Source: Ulva prolifera
Lineage: Eukaryota > Chlorophyta > Ulvophyceae > Ulvales > Ulvaceae
Reading direction: 5' to 3'
NCBI GenBank assembly: GCA_023078555.1
Contig: CM041197.1
Span: forward strand, 3,476,999-3,540,998
DNA length: 64,000 nt
Position numbers and translations under genes: made by a program. This document shows positions 22,475-32,818 of the stretch, one piece after another (positions within the stretch are counted from its first letter, which is position 1; each line of letters opens with the position of its first letter). The notes under the pieces are model-generated. The model made no database searches. It saw only the letters and a program-made list of their open reading frames with translations, and had not been told where the DNA came from.

Positions 22475-25400
22475 ATGGGGGCACCACGCGCGCGAGCGCA
22501 GTCTCCGCGCGAGAGCCCGGAGATGGTCGCGCTTTGCGGTCTCGAAGGTGAGCTCAGGGTGCATGTGCACCTCCGTGAGAGCTCCGACAGTCAGCACAGG
22601 TCGCGCTCGCTCTACATCTGTGCGTCAGCGTTGGAGCGCAGCAGCGTCCTGAGGGGTCTTTCCCGCGGCATCGGGAGCGACGAGGCGGTGTCGCTGGGGA
22701 TCTCTGCGTCGGCCTTCGAGGCGTGGCTTGACATCGTTAACGACCGCTCCCCGCGGTCGCGGCCCCTCAAGTGGATGACGGCGCCCCAACTCCGACAGCT
22801 GCTGCAGGTGCGCTGCCGGCAGCCCTTCACCACAGAATAGCCAGAATTCCGCTTTCGGATTCGTTCCGATGCAGTTTTAACCCGAACTGTGCTGAAGTAC
22901 TGGGCGTGGGGGGTGTAGAGATACGTGTGTACCCTGACACGTTCACGGATCATGATGCCATCAATGATTAACATTTGTGCGCGGTGCCGTGCGTCCATGC
23001 TGCAACATGGGGTGAGGCGATACAGACGCATAGTGACGTCAACGGACGCAGCTCAGCAGTTGTCGAAACCTGATGCAACCATCACTCGCGGTCACTCGTA
23101 TGCGTTTCACGGGCAGTACACTGTGTTGCGGTCTGACGCGTGGCAGAAATCAAGGAACTTACGCAACGCGCCGTAGAGGTGGCTCGCTCTTGCAACATGT
23201 GCCACACTGCAGGGGCGCGCCGGTGCTACTCTATTCGATGTGATCGAGGGCACTCGGGCACTGTGCGCAATCGCACGTGCATGTGTTCGTGAAATATCCA
23301 ATCTAGTTGCACGTGCACTCTGCGATGCAACCAAGCACGTGTCAAATCAAGCAAATCTTGTGCTTTGTCCTGGAGGGTCAGTGTCACGAAGCGCTCAAAT
23401 GTGATCCGTCTCCAGCAATGTCAACACAAATATTTCAAACGAACCATCTTCCACACCCACAGCCTGTTTTCTCCCGTTCACTCTTTTGTAAATTCTTCCA
23501 CACCCACAGCCTTGGGCGGCACTTCCAATCAGAGTTGCATTAATACGCGTATCTTTCGATTTCGGTACGTTTGATACGCGTATTTTAGGCTTGCGTACTT
23601 TATCAGCGTACAGTACGCGCGTACGTTTCGGAGTAAGGCGATTTCGGAGAGCCTGGAGCTCTGCATTGCTCCAATCAGAGTCTGCAATGTGGTGCACCTC
23701 TAGCCACAAGGCCAAAGAAGGTTTTGAACATCCCTTGCATTGCATAACGAACCTGAGTGACCTGATCATCTGATTGACTGCTAGTCCATTGCTATCACCA
23801 TTCTCTGCAATAGTGTGCCTAAGCACAGATGACTCACTGTCGGACAATCACCGTGGCACCACGTCTGGCCATCATGACGCGTGACTTGGCTGTAGGCGCT
23901 GTGACGCGCCTGGCATGCAGCCCATGGGCTTGGATCCTCCGCCACCAAGCCAGCCATGTAGCCCATACAGTGTACTTTTCAACCCCCCCTAATTAGAGCC
24001 AACTTACTATACGCGTATTGTTGCTCAACATACTTTATCACGAAACGTACTAATGCAACTCTGCTTCCAATTTGGAAGAGAGTCTCAACGTTATAGACAT
24101 AATTAACAAAAGAGTGAACGGGAGAAAACAAACACAAAACTATAGACAAACAATAACATGTTACAATGCACGAGTGGTGAGTTGCTTGCTGCTCGGAGGT
24201 GGGTGGAGGCTGGAGGCGGGGATGTCGATAATCCGAGGACAAGCCCCCAGCTCCTGGACCCCCCAGAACCCCTCCCGGGGAGGGGTTCTGGGGGGTCCAG
24301 GAGCTGGCGGTTTGTCGGCCACAGGCTCTGCATGTGCCTGGCGGCTGCGGCCGCGGCTGCGGCCGCGGCTGAGGTTGCGGGTGAGGCAGATGCGACTGCA
24401 CCTGTCCACCACAAAACGCCCTGCCTTGCTCGCTTTGACCTTGTAACACAACACCCCTGAGACACACACTGCAGGCACTCTCGCTGTTATCATCCAAACA
24501 GCACCACACGGCGATCACCAGTATTGGTGCCGCCATTGACTCAATGGCATCGGCGGTTGCACCAATATTGATCATGCCATATATGCATTCATCTGCAGCA
24601 TGATATGAGCTTTGCATCGATCACAACCTGGGAGTGTCAAGTGGCCATGAAATCGTGTAGGCTTAAATTGGTTCACGATTGTGGGCTGGCAGCGTTCACT
24701 TGCTAGTTATTTACTTGTTATTTCCTCGATGAATGTAACTGTAGCTAGCTGCAGTGTGATTCTGGGGTGCCTGGGCTACGCCTCCACATGTGGATGCATC
24801 CATGCATGGGGGTACATTTAACACAAAGACTGGGCAAGTCTGCTACAGCTAGCATACACACAATCTCATGGACAAGTGCACAGTCCATCATCAGTGGGAG
24901 GCATCTGCTTGAGGGTGTCTGCTTCGGGTTGTGCCGAGGTCATATGACCACATATGTTTTACAAGCCCGCGCTCAAAAATTCTTAAGGCCAGTAGCACTG
25001 CCAATACCACGTATGACTACGTATGTCCGTGCCAAGGGATAACCCCTCCAGGGTATGTGCTGCACTGTCCGACCCCATGCACATGCTCTGCTCCTGCTCA
25101 GGCTTCGCTGCGGCCGCAGGTGGCGGTGGCTCTCGGGGACGCGCACACGGCGGCGGCGGCGTGCGCCGACATCGCCGACCTCCTCTTCTTCCGCCTCGGA
25201 AGAACGCAGCACTCCGCCCCCCTGCACAGGCTGCAGAAGGCCACAGCGCTCGGGGTCTGCGCCTGTCCTCCTGCACACATCACATGCATCTGTTGGCCTG
25301 ACAGCTCAGCAACGTGCATAGCCTCATCAGAGTGTGAATTCCATTGACGTGTGCTTTTTGTCGCATGGCCGCTGTGGCGGATGCCATTGCCCACACCATC

Positions 25401-26984
25401 AGAATGTAGATGTCACACTTTACACGCATGGCATGTGGCCCCAAAGTTCTGGATTTGGCAAAGTATGTACAGGTTGACATTTGCACATGCATAGGGACCT
25501 ACCGCATGCCTCTTCAATGACACAGTCCTACTCTGCAGGTGCTGGAAGGCCTACCTCCCATACTCCAAGCCGCAATCATCGAGGCCGCACCCTCCTCCGA
25601 TCTCTCGGCCCTCCTAGCCACCCTCCCCTTCTGGGCCGCTTTCACCGCGCTCAAGGTGCATGCCGCCGCCGCAGCCACCACCGCACCGGCCGTGCGCACC
25701 TGGCTCGAGGGCACCGGCCTGCACCTCTCCGCAACTTTCGCGCCGCCGCCGCACAACCCCGCCGCCGCCCCGCACGTCTCCACCCTAGAGCTCACCGGCC
25801 TCCTCCCCCACGGCCCGTCCTGGGGGGCCGCGCGCCATGCGTACGCCGACGGCGACATGGCGGCCCTCATCCGCAGCATCTGTAGCCACCGCGGCCTCGA
25901 GGAGCTATCGCTGTCCGGCGTCCGCCTCGGGCCGGAGAGCGCGGCCGCGCTGCGCGCCGGGCTCCCGGCCATGTACGCGCTGCGGCGGCTAGAGGTGTGC
26001 AACACCGGCGCCGACCTGCACGACCCAGCGCTCGGCGGCGTGGCCCTGCAGCAGCTCCACCTAAGCCACGTCCGCGCCGGCCCCGGCGCATGCGACGCCG
26101 GCGGCTTTGCAGCGCAGCTCACCAATAGGGAGCAGCTGACTGCGCTATCCCTCACGTCGTGCCGCCTCGGCGTGGCGGGCTGGCGGCAGGTGATCGCGAA
26201 GGTCTCGGAGCTCCCGTACCTGCACACCCTGGTGCTGGAGCGCAATCGCCACCTGCGGGAGGCCCTGAGGGAGATGCTCGTCGCAGAGAGCATGCGTGCG
26301 GATGATGGCATCGACGCGCCGGCGACGCTCCTGCGATGGCCAAGTCTCGAATTGCTGAGCCTCAGGAGCTGCAGCAGCCATACCGCTGAAGGCAAATCAT
26401 CTGTGGCCACCATTGACACGATCGCATGTGGCTCCAACGCTGGCCTCGTGGCGTTCGTCCAGGGGCTGACAGGACTCACGTCGCTCACCCTGGCACAGGC
26501 CGGGCTCGACGGGGAGGACGCGGCGGCGGCTGTCGCGCCGCTGCGGCGGCTGCGCGCGCTGAAGCTGCTCGGCAATCGGATCAACGGCGCCGGTATGCGT
26601 GCGCTCGCGCCGCGCCTGCCGCACCTCGAACACCTCTCGAGCCTCGATCTCAGCCTGAACCAGCTCGGCGACGAGGGGGCCGCCGCCCTTGCGGCCACAG
26701 CACCATTCCTCCACCAGCTGGAGGTGTGCAAGCTGTGCCACAACGGCATCGGAGACGCGGGCGCGCGGGAGGTGTTTGCGGCTGTGACGGCCGTGCGCGC
26801 GCTGCGCGACCTGCGCCTCGTAATGAATTCGATCACCGACGTGGTCGCGTTAGATCTCGCGGCGGCACTGCCGCGCCTGCGGTCGCTGGAGAGTGTGCAC
26901 CTGCACCACAACGCGGTCGGCCGGGCAGCGCAGGCCGCGGTGCGGTCGTCCGCGAGGAGCGTCGGCTGCGACGTGCGCTTCTGA
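22475..26984 (+). CDS. BTB-like / leucine-rich repeat protein, three-exon model
   Basis: The model joins 22475-22807, 25102-25254 and 25539-26984, all phase 0 (donors GTGCGC and GTCTGC; acceptors CTGCTCAG and CTCTGCAG), giving 643 residues. The start ATG has good context (GCCATGGGG). Exon 1 resembles a divergent BTB domain: SLYICASALERSSVLRGLSR then EAVSLGISASAFEAWLDIVN. Exon 2 is an alanine-rich helical stretch that could be BACK-like. Exon 3 opens with VLEGLPPILQAAIIEA and then has RNI-type LRRs of 26-30 residues: LEELSLSGVRLG, LTALSLTSCRLG, LTSLTLAQAGLD, LRALKLLGNRIN, LSSLDLSLNQLG, LRDLRLVMNSIT, LESVHLHHNAVG. BTB-LRR proteins often act as CUL3 ubiquitin-ligase adaptors; that role is inferred. 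Exon 3 is very secure. Joining exon 1 across a 2.3-kb, repeat-filled intron is the uncertain step. Confidence 0.65.
23466..23493 (+). mobile_element. 28-bp retroposon tail, TTGTAA family B
   Basis: The 28-bp insert GTTTTCTCCCGTTCACTCTT then TTGTAAAT is flanked by a perfect 19-bp direct repeat TCTTCCACACCCACAGCCT (23447-23465 and 23494-23512). The duplication is nearly as long as the insert. Confidence 0.9.
24100..24140 (-). mobile_element. Retroposon tail, TTGTAA family B
   Basis: The minus strand reads GTGTTTGTTTTCTCCCGTTC then ACTCTTTTGTTAATT. The flanking 8-bp direct repeat TATAGACA is perfect (24092-24099 and 24141-24148). Confidence 0.8.
24247..24307. repeat. Perfect 61-bp palindrome
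   Basis: Two exact 30-bp arms (24247-24276 and 24278-24307) flank a single central G. The left arm begins CCAGCTCCTGGACCCCCCAG. Weaker symmetry (GACAA/TTGTC) extends a further 8-10 bp on each side. It could extrude as a cruciform or fold into a very stable RNA hairpin. Confidence 0.97.
24418..24446 (+). mobile_element. Short retroposon tail, TTGTAA family A
   Basis: GCCCTGCCTTGCTCGCTTTG followed by ACCTTGTAA matches the family A 3' end. A possible direct repeat (CACAAAAC and CACAACAC) is too weak to count as proof. Confidence 0.55.
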
Positions 26985-27459
26985 AGCCTCGGCGACCGCC
27001 AGAACGAGGTTCCCTTGGCCATCTATAAGCCCGCGATGCTGAACAGTGCAGGTCGCTGTGGGGGCTGTGCATGACTGTGTCTGTGATTGTTGAGGTAGCT
27101 ATGTGAGGGAGTGGCGGGGAGCCATGTGAGGGGTGGGCGGTTTTCAGTCTGTCAGCTCGGAACGATGCAAATTGTCTGCTTTGATACAAGTTGATGGGAT
27201 GGGTATAACGCACACCGGGGAGGGGGGTATGGGTGTAGTTTGACTGTCGCAGCGATCGCGGTGTGACCGCGGCGAGCCGGTGCATCACATCGCTGTGCCT
27301 TGAATTTGCGCGAACGTGTGAGAGTGCTGGAGCCCTGTCTTTCTTTGTTGCACGGCCAGCACTCATGACGGGGTTATGTATGAGACGCGTGTGCTTGTGC
27401 TATCGGCTGTGCTATCAGCCCCTAGAACAAGCCTGGTGCATGCATGTATGGTCGATGTT

Positions 27460-27483
27460 GGGGGGGGGGGGGGGGGGGGGGGG
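27460..27483. repeat. Poly-G tract, 24 bp
   Basis: An uninterrupted run of 24 G, potentially quadruplex-forming. Exact length is uncertain. Confidence 0.95.
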
Positions 27484-28009
27484 CAGTGGATTCCACCTGC
27501 TTGGCGACGCGCTATATGCGCTGACGATGCATGTTGTAGCGAGCAGCTGTGCCCACTCTGCTGGGGGGCAGTAGATCTGATCACAAAAATAACGCCAGCA
27601 GGGCAGTAGTCCCGGGCCAGTGCGCTGGTTGTGTGCATGACAGTAGAGCCGGGCTGTGTCTCTGTAGTGTGAAGACAGTATGCGTGAACTCTATAGCAGC
27701 CACTAGGTACGAAGTTGACCAGTAGATCTGATTAGGAGGCGCCAGTGAGGCAGTAAGAAAGGGCCAGTGAGCCAGCAATATGCAGGCACTATGCTACGTA
27801 GCATTGTGCCTGTATACCAGTAGCGTACTAAATAGTATTGAGCCGATAAACATGTAGTATGTGTACATGCTGTACCAGCATGAGGGTGTGTCCGGTTCCC
27901 GAGTGCCCCCGTGGATCTGAACAGACGGGTAGCACCAGTAGGTAGTAGCAGATGGCAAAGTGGCAGTTGCGTGAAGAGAATGACAGCTTTCATATATATA
28001 GTAATGTAA

Positions 28010-28295
28010 ATATAGTAGTGTAAATCTATTGTAATGTAAATCTGAATTTACTGAGCCGTATCCTATTGGACATTGATCACTCCGAGTTGACGGGACCAAA
28101 CATGCCGAAGGGGCAAACCACCTGGAAACCCCCCTCAGACGACCTATGCAACTCACAGGGCCTCCTGCTGTGCTAAGCGAGGCGGTCACGCACGGCCGGC
28201 TCGATTTCCCAAAGCGTACGCCGAATCGAACCCACGACCACTGCGTGTTGGTGTGTCCAGCCGGCAAGTGCACGACCCAGTGATATGGGCGCTAT
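28010..28295 (-). mobile_element. Candidate tRNA-derived SINE, copy 1
   Basis: Read on the minus strand, the 5' end has a tRNA-like head with a strong B box (CGTGGGTTCGATTC, near 28223-28236) and a possible A box. The body includes GGATACGGCTCAGTAAATTC, and the 3' end is an imperfect repeat of GATTTACATTACAATA. The body is shared with 40940-41120 and 31985-32035. The head does not fold into a complete tRNA cloverleaf, so I do not call a functional tRNA gene. Confidence 0.6.
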
Positions 28296-30565
28296 GACCG
28301 GATGCCACTGGCTTGCGATGACCTGCTTTTATGACTGGAAGGTTTCAATAAAAACTTATAGGAAGTAAAAACAACCCATTTCAAATCAGTGGCATAGGGC
28401 CAGTAGCCGGAAGGCAGTGAAAGCCAGCTGCAGTGGGTGCACCCCGGCGCAAGCGCACCTGCTCTACACCTGTCGCACATCTCACCGGAACTGGATACAT
28501 GCAAAGCCAAGGAGCCAGTAAAACTGGGCCAGCGTGCCAGTAGTGATTCGTGAGTAGACAGAGCTGTGCCTGTTCCTGAAGCCAGGAGCCAGTGTCTCGC
28601 ACACCTTTCGATGCACCGTGATCATGCACACACTTCATGGAGGCAGCACGAGCGGCCGCCCATGGGCCTGCGTGCCAGCCTTCGCGGTTCTGTGGACGGC
28701 AGCCACCTTGGTGCCTGAAACGTCTGAGAGTGTCTGAGGATGATCAGATGCCAAAGCGCAACCCTCCGGTGCGCTGCGCTCCCGACCAGGAACGGAAACG
28801 GGGTGTAAATGACAGGCAGCTTCCACAAGGTGGTGCTACAGAGTCCAGCTGCTGGCGGAGTTTGGCCAGCCTGGATTGAATTAGGGCTGCTGCTATCGCT
28901 CACAGTGCTGCTGGCTTACGTCTGGCAATAAACACGAGATCCAAAGTATGCTACAGGCACCCGCGGCGGGTGCCAGCAACCCTGCGCTACAATGGCTTGA
29001 CTGGCAACTGCAGCACAGTCTTGGAAGCACAGGATTTGGCAGAGCATCTGGGTTTTCCCAAATGGCGATGTATATGCACAGAATGCTGCCCCGGGTGCAG
29101 CATGCTGAGCAGAGGTGTAGAGACAGCTCTGCGGCTGCACTGGCGATGGCCGCATGTATGCTCTGTGACGCCCCTCTTTGAGTTCCCCTCTATGAGTTCG
29201 TGCACGGGATCTCCGCCCTGTATACACCTGATACCTTACTTCTATGCAGCGATGCCAGCCAGGTTGCCCTTCCGAGGGAGTAACTGTACAACAACTGGTC
29301 AGCTGTGTTCAGTGGGGATTCTCCACATGCTGCTGGCAGCGATTATGCGTGAAACGATGTTTTGGAGTGCATGTCACCGACGCAAATGCACTTGCCTGAG
29401 ATCTGTTGTGGAAAGTTCATCGCCGAGGCGTCCCGTTTCCACACATCAGCGACTGTGCAGTTCAGGGAGCAGCCAAACATGATAGAAAGTATGCAGCAAG
29501 ACTGAGACAGCACTACGGTGCCACCATGTGTCCGCGCAACGTGTGCATCGGTGACGAACACATTCGGCCATCACGGACTCGAACAGCACATGCCAAGTGC
29601 ACCTCATGGTCCTTCCATGAAGCATGTGCCGTGCGCATAACACACTCGAGGAAACCCTGCACAAAAGAATAGCTCTGGAATTAAATCACAGCATATCTGT
29701 AATCATTTATACCTAGTGTGCTTGAGCACTGCATAGTCGTTCAATGCATTCTCGCAAGGCAGTCCAGGAGAACGGTGTGCCCCTTCACCACTGTGTGAGG
29801 TCTGTACCACCACCGCCACCACAGGAAGAGTAGACGGCAATGCAATGTGCATCTCAACCACTGGCACAGACCACTTCGGGCTGCACTGGGCCGAGGCCTA
29901 GCGTACACCACCAAGGCAGGTGCCGCCAATCAGATCAGTGCGCCATCTTTGTGCTGTACTGCGGATGGGGCAAGGCATCTCTTGACGGAACCGCCTAATT
30001 CGATGACATGCTCGATGACACGTCAGGAAGGCGACCGTGGGCACGAACTGCACACACAAGCACGCAGCTGCTCTTACAGGGGCCTCATGAACGTGCTGCA
30101 ACTGCTGCAAACACCTGCCCAGATGACGATCTAGACTAACACCTACGGGTTGCACCCGCCTTTCAGTCACTCTTTCTCTCTCGTACCACGGCCTCCATCC
30201 CATGGAGCCTTACCACGATGTGGCCCCTGGTTCCACGCCAGCCCGGCCACAGCCATGATACAGTCTACGAAATCCCACTAACCCGGCACCCCCTCCTTTG
30301 CGCAGCCGCCTGCGGCTTCCCCGCTTTACCACGCAATTCACAATCAACCCCCCCGTAGCCACCCGCACCAGCAGCAGAACTCGCGTGGTGCTCGTCTCTT
30401 CGTATTTGCTCCCCCCCCCAGCCACCAGCGCCAGCACCGCCCTGCGCATGCCCTGTTCGCTACAGACAGTCAGAACCACAAGGTATCTTGTTAAAAGGTA
30501 CGGGATGGACCCGCTTCATTGCCTTCTGCTGTGGACAGAAGATGTGACATTGTGAGACGACGCAG

Positions 30566-30590
30566 CCCCCCCCCCCCCCCCCCCCCCCCC
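30566..30590. repeat. Poly-C tract, 25 bp
   Basis: An uninterrupted run of 25 C. Confidence 0.95.
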
Positions 30591-31334
30591 ATCCCTGTGG
30601 CATCAGCACTGTCCTATATTACATGACTAACAGTCAAAGTCGCCTCCCGCATGGCCACACCGCCGCTGCCTCGCATCGCCACGGCCTCCCACAGCTGCTG
30701 TGAGGCGGCGGGGGCCCCAGTGCTGCACCTCGCAACGAACAGCCACCACACTCTGGCCTCCCGAGAGGAATAGCGTCAGTTGCTCAGCCGTAGACGGAGG
30801 GACACAGCGGCCAGTGCCGGACATGGCACCAGGCTGGACGTCACGGCGGCGCCGCCGCAGCGACGGTCACCTGCACCCCCAGGCCACACTGTCAGCCCGG
30901 CAGCGGTGCGTTGAGACACGCGCCCCACACGCCGCCTGCGTTGCTACGCCGCGTTGTTGTTATGCCCTACAGGCCCGGACGCACTGCTGGACCGCAGTGC
31001 TGGGCTGTCGCGCCTGATCACACAGAGAACATGCGACTGATCATCTATGTTCTCTACATAAACTTTCATGATTAGCGATGATGTGAATGGATGAACGTAG
31101 CGAAAATTTGTGTTCATGGGACCAGATGTGGATGACAGGCGGCCCGAGCCTGCAGTGGAGCCCGCGGTCCTTGTGGCAGGCATTTGTGAGCAGGGACAGG
31201 ATTTGCACAGGTCAGTGCATCCCATAGGATGTGCACAGGTCAGGCCCGGACACAGCGGCACTTCGGCTGCAGCCCCGCCAGCCACGGACTGGAGTTCAGG
31301 TGCGGCTGCCCTCTCAGCCACATCAAGTACACAC

Positions 31335-32818
31335 CTGCGCACGCGGTCGCGCTCCCGGAAATCCCGTTCGACGAGGTCACGGTCACGCTCCAAAAACTCG
31401 CGGTCGCGCGACCGCCGCTCAACGTACTCCCGCGGCGTGTGAGCAGAGGCGCTGCCGCGGCCGTTGGCTGCGCCGGCCCCCGTGCCGCCGCCCCGGCCGC
31501 CGCGGCCCCCGCCGCGGCCACCCCGCCCGCCGCCGCCGCCCGCCCGGTGGGGGTCCCGCTCTTCGTGGTATCGGCGCAGCATGCCCATGAGGTAGCCCGC
31601 CGGGTTGTTGATTTTCTCATGGTCACACTTGGCAAACTCGTGGATGATCTGCGAGGCGGGAGGTCACTGAGATGCATGCTGCACATGCATGATGACTGCC
31701 GAGCCGTGAATGCCTTCGCCAGACTCCCGCTATAAGACATGCGGTGTCGAGCGCTCTTGATGCGACGTGCGGACAAGTGCGATGTGCAGCTTGCAGGGCG
31801 TAGGGGAGCAGCGTAGGGAAGCTCCCGGGCAGCTGCTGCGCAGAATTCTGGCGCAGTCGCCCATGCATGCGCCCACAGCCGCACACAGTTGGGGTAGGGA
31901 ACACGGCGGAGTGGTGGCTGCCGGTGTCGGCCAACTAAGACCTTCAGCCTGTCAAACCTCCAGCCTTTGCGACACATCAATGTCAATGTCCAATAGGATA
32001 CGGCTCAGCAAATTCAGATTGACTGTGCTTTACATGGCAGTACTGGCCCTGCACATCCTGCGGTGCAAGTGGCGCAGCACTTCCCACACTCGTAACACGA
32101 CCCCGACGTGATTAGCGGGTGGCTCAAAGGCAATGCCCTTACTCGCCATGCCCCGGCGCGGAGCATGCACTTCCGCCTTGCTGCAGCCCACACGCAGACG
32201 CACATTGATCACCCAGCACACAGACGAACGGCTAACCATCAGGGACCCCGCAGGCCTCGGCTCCGGGAACGCAAGGACAGGCGGACAGCAGGCGGGAAGA
32301 GAGCAGGCCTCGATCACCCAGAACACAGACGAGACAGGGTCCCGGCAGCCAGATTTGATGAGAACTTTGCAGGGGGCAGGCGACGGCGGACTCGTCCACT
32401 ACACGGGCAGCGGGGGGTGCACCAGCACGTGTTGATCGCCGAGCACACAGACACGGCACGTGCTCGGGAGGAGTTGAGAGGAGACGCAAACACTGCCAGC
32501 GCGACACGCATGAGCAGGCGCCGGCAGGCGGCGGGGGGGGGCGCACCTCGACGGCGGCGTTGACGGGGAGATCGTTGAGGACCGCGATGCAGCGCTCCGA
32601 GAGGTCGTCGGGCGAGATGCGGCGGGCCTCCACCTCCCGGTGCACCGCGTCCTTCACGCGGCGCGACAGGTCCTCGATGTCGCCCGGCTGGTGGCCCTCC
32701 CCGAGGTCGGCCTCCTTCCGCAGCAGGCTCTGCGTCCAGTTATTGATGTTGCGCACGTCGCGCAGGTCCTTGTTGAGCACGATGCTCGCGACCTTGTCGG
32801 CCGTCTTGCGCTCGAGGT
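31335..32818 (-). CDS. RNA-binding-scaffold-like protein with tandem acidic-domain units and an RGG/RD-rich tail, partial
   Basis: Two minus-strand exons are secure: 32818-32547 (acceptor GCATGCATGCAG, donor GTGCGC) and 31648-31335 (acceptor CCTCGCAG, donor GTGTGT); the junction between them is phase 0. The joined protein has LNKDLRDVRNINNWTQSLLR, then IAVLNDLPVNAAVEIIHEFA, then CDHEKINNPAGYLMGMLRRY. This resembles two successive units of the acidic (NURR-type) domain of hnRNP Q/R-like proteins, where the loop before the final helix contains a conserved Asn pair. A glycine/arginine-rich linker and an Arg/Asp/Glu-rich segment (EYVERRSRDREFLERDRDLV) follow, typical of RNA-binding and splicing-associated proteins. 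Neither terminal exon is identified, and no RRM is seen. Family assignment is by pattern, from memory. Confidence 0.65.
31985..32035 (+). mobile_element. 5'-truncated SINE-like fragment, copy 3
   Basis: The plus strand contains TGTCCAATAGGATACGGCTC followed by AGCAAATTCAGATT, matching the 3' body of the candidate SINE at 28010-28295 in opposite orientation. It lies in the intron of the acidic-domain gene. Confidence 0.6.

Larger units (their letters stand above)
23395..24150. mobile_element. Inverted-repeat composite element
   Basis: Two family B retroposon tails face each other (23466-23493 plus, 24100-24140 minus). Just inside them AGAGTTGCATTAATACG (23531-23547) and CGTACTAATGCAACTCT (24046-24062) form an inverted repeat with one mismatch at matching distance from each tail. 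ACGCGTAT and TACGTTTCG motifs recur in both arms. A minus-strand frame (roughly 23550-23847) encodes a basic segment, WSNAELQALRNRL followed by KVRKPKIRVSN, that I do not recognise. It may be an inverted duplication of a retroposon plus flank, or a decayed DNA element. The whole lies in the proposed intron of the BTB-like/LRR gene. Confidence 0.5.
27000..31334. other. Intergenic, mostly without supported gene
   Basis: Contains poly-G (27460-27483), a candidate SINE (28010-28295) and poly-C (30566-30590). A minus-strand stretch at 30.6-30.83 kb (AEQLTLFLSGGQSVVAV) could be an exon, perhaps downstream of the gene at 31335-32818, but I cannot show a junction. Confidence 0.35.

Noticed and set aside
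25514-27022. A 502-codon minus-strand open frame
   Set aside because: Antisense of the LRR exon; Ser/Arg-rich with no domain, while the plus strand has regular LRRs.
28206-28295. A tRNA gene
   Set aside because: The B box is good, but the acceptor and anticodon stems do not pair, and the sequence continues into a dispersed repeat body; better read as a SINE head.
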